This document shows positions 7,189-8,331 of a DNA stretch of 8,331 nt, one piece after another. Each line of letters starts with the position of its first letter. Position 1 is the stretch's first letter. The notes beneath the pieces are model-generated. The model was given only the letters and a program-made list of their open reading frames with translations. It was not told the origin of the DNA and searched no databases. The translations under genes were made by a program, and so were the position numbers. Origin of the DNA: Akkermansiaceae bacterium UBA5020 (lineage in GTDB: Bacteria > Verrucomicrobiota > Verrucomicrobiia > Verrucomicrobiales > DEV007); assembly GCA_002396885.1 (NCBI GenBank), contig DGXY01000004.1, positions 17,685-26,015 of the forward strand, given 5' to 3'.

Positions 7189-8331
7189 CGGTGCTGTCCA
7201 TCGACAGCATCCTCAACCTCATCTTCCCGTCACCAATGCCTTTCGGCAGCGAGCCCTCTTGGGCCCCTTTGCTCGCAAGGCAACCGCACCTTGATCCTGT
7301 ATCCAGTCACCAATGCCTTTCGGCAGCGAGCCCTCTTGGGCCCTACAAACGCGCCTTGCAGTTCATGGCGGGTGAACTCCCGTCACCAATGCCTTTCGGC
7401 AGCGAGCCCTCTTGGGCCGCGAGGCGGCGGGCGATGCCTTGTGGGCCTTCCGCCAAGCGTCACCAATGCCTTTCGGCAGCGAGCCCTCTTGGGCCACGCT
7501 GGCGATGGCTACGGTCTCCATGTGTCCCTTTCACGTGTCACCAATGCCTTTCGGCAGCGAGCCCTCTTGGGCCAGGCCGGGTTCAGGTCCGCGGTCGCGA
7601 GCGGCATCCCGCGTCACCAATGCCTTTCGGCAGCGAGCCCTCTTGGGCCCGGAGTTCTACACGGAGAACCTCGCCCGTGATCTGGAAGAGTCACCAATGC
7701 CTTTCGGCAGCGAGCCCTCTTGGGCCGGGGGCAACCCCTCCACTAAGTCACATATGACAAATCAGGTCACCAATGCCTTTCGGCAGCGAGCCCTCTTGGG
7801 CCCTAAGGCCCGGACCTCCGAGGCCCGCCTCAAATACGACTGTCACCAATGCCTTTCGGCAGCGAGCCCTCTTGGGCCGAAGGGCTGACGGCGGAAGTCG
7901 CCGCCCGCGTCCGCGCGTCACCAATGCCTTTCGGCAGCGAGCCCTCTTGGGCCGGGCGGCAAGCTATGCGTTCTCACAGACGCTAGCGGAGTCACCAATG
8001 CCTTTCGGCAGCGAGCCCTCTTGGGCCCAGTCCGCGGTGCTCGACGCCCCCAACGTGGCCCGGGTGTCACCAATGCCTTTCGGCAGCGAGCCCTCTTGGG
8101 CCAATACCATCAAGGACCTGACCATCACCGCCATCCGTTCCTGTCACCAATGCCTTTCGGCAGCGAGCCCTCTTGGGCCACTAACCCAAAGAATAGAAGA
8201 CCATGACCATGACCAAAGAGTCACCAATGCCTTTCGGCAGCGAGCCCTCTTGGGCCCACAACACAACATGACAAAGTATATCATTGCTAGCCTGGTCACC
8301 AATGCCTTTCGGCAGCGAGCCCTCTTGGGCC
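7152..8331 (-). CRISPR. CRISPR array: 16 repeats of 37 nt, 15 spacers of 37-41 nt, likely transcribed leftward
   Basis: Repeats start at 7152, 7229, 7306, 7382, 7459, 7537, 7613, 7690, 7766, 7842, 7917, 7991, 8066, 8143, 8220 and 8295. On + each begins GTCACCAATG and ends CCCTCTTGGGCC. Copies 2-16 are identical; copy 1 differs at three bases. Spacer lengths in order are 40, 40, 39, 40, 41, 39, 40, 39, 39, 38, 37, 38, 40, 40 and 38, and all are different in sequence. On the minus strand the repeat holds two tetraloop hairpins, GCCC-AAGA-GGGC and TGCC-GAAA-GGCA, the second followed by the 8-base tail TTGGTGAC. Leftward transcription is inferred from the degenerate left-end repeat and the GNRA loop. 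No cas genes or leader are in the window, and the window stops on the last base of repeat 16, so the array may continue. Subtype not assignable. Confidence 0.97.

Noticed and set aside
7107..8206. Several open frames with repeated peptides such as HQCLSAASPLGP and SPMPFGSEPSWA
   Set aside because: These arise from translating the CRISPR repeat in different frames; spacer lengths vary between 37 and 41, so the frame is not kept and no repeat protein is encoded.
7152..8331. Tandem-repeat or transposon-end explanation for the repeat block
   Set aside because: Thirty-seven-base identical repeats separated by unique spacers of nearly constant length, with a degenerate end copy, fit a CRISPR array and nothing else I considered.

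Overview
The window looks like chromosomal DNA from a GC-rich Gram-negative bacterium, most probably of the Planctomycetes-Verrucomicrobia group. This rests on a Bacteroidetes/Verrucomicrobia-like sdhCAB operon with a single cytochrome b subunit, a sulfatase remnant, a lipoprotein sugar-binding protein, and genes that mostly lack a Shine-Dalgarno sequence. The assignment is inferred from protein flavour; there is no marker gene.

Layout, left to right. (1) 1-290: the C-terminal third of a LivF-type ABC ATPase. (2) 411-4037: a complete succinate dehydrogenase / fumarate reductase operon, sdhC-sdhA-sdhB, all on +. Its products form a membrane complex linking the citric acid cycle to the quinone pool. 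(3) 4047 to about 4387, minus strand: a gene graveyard. A decayed sulfatase N-terminus is joined, across one in-frame stop, to what looks like the C-terminus of a dihydrodipicolinate-synthase-family protein. (4) 4492-6823: two genes of a ribose-type (CUT2) sugar ABC importer, a lipoprotein binding protein and an unusually long permease with a roughly 115-residue periplasmic insert. No partner ATPase gene is present. (5) 6905-7138, minus strand: a lysine-rich reading-frame fragment of unknown function. (6) 7152-8331: a CRISPR array of 16 repeats (37 nt) and 15 spacers (37-41 nt), running to the last base of the window.

The most interesting part is the array. Fifteen repeats are identical. The leftmost is degenerate at its left edge, which suggests that the leader, and probably the cas genes, lie to the right of the window and that the array is transcribed leftward. 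In that orientation each repeat can fold into two consecutive 4-bp tetraloop hairpins followed by an 8-nt tail. Most spacers look like pieces of protein-coding sequence read in the + sense, and three span a probable start codon. Leftward-transcribed crRNAs would then be antisense to their presumed target mRNAs, as expected for RNA-targeting or transcript-derived immunity. No cas gene is present, so the type cannot be assigned here.
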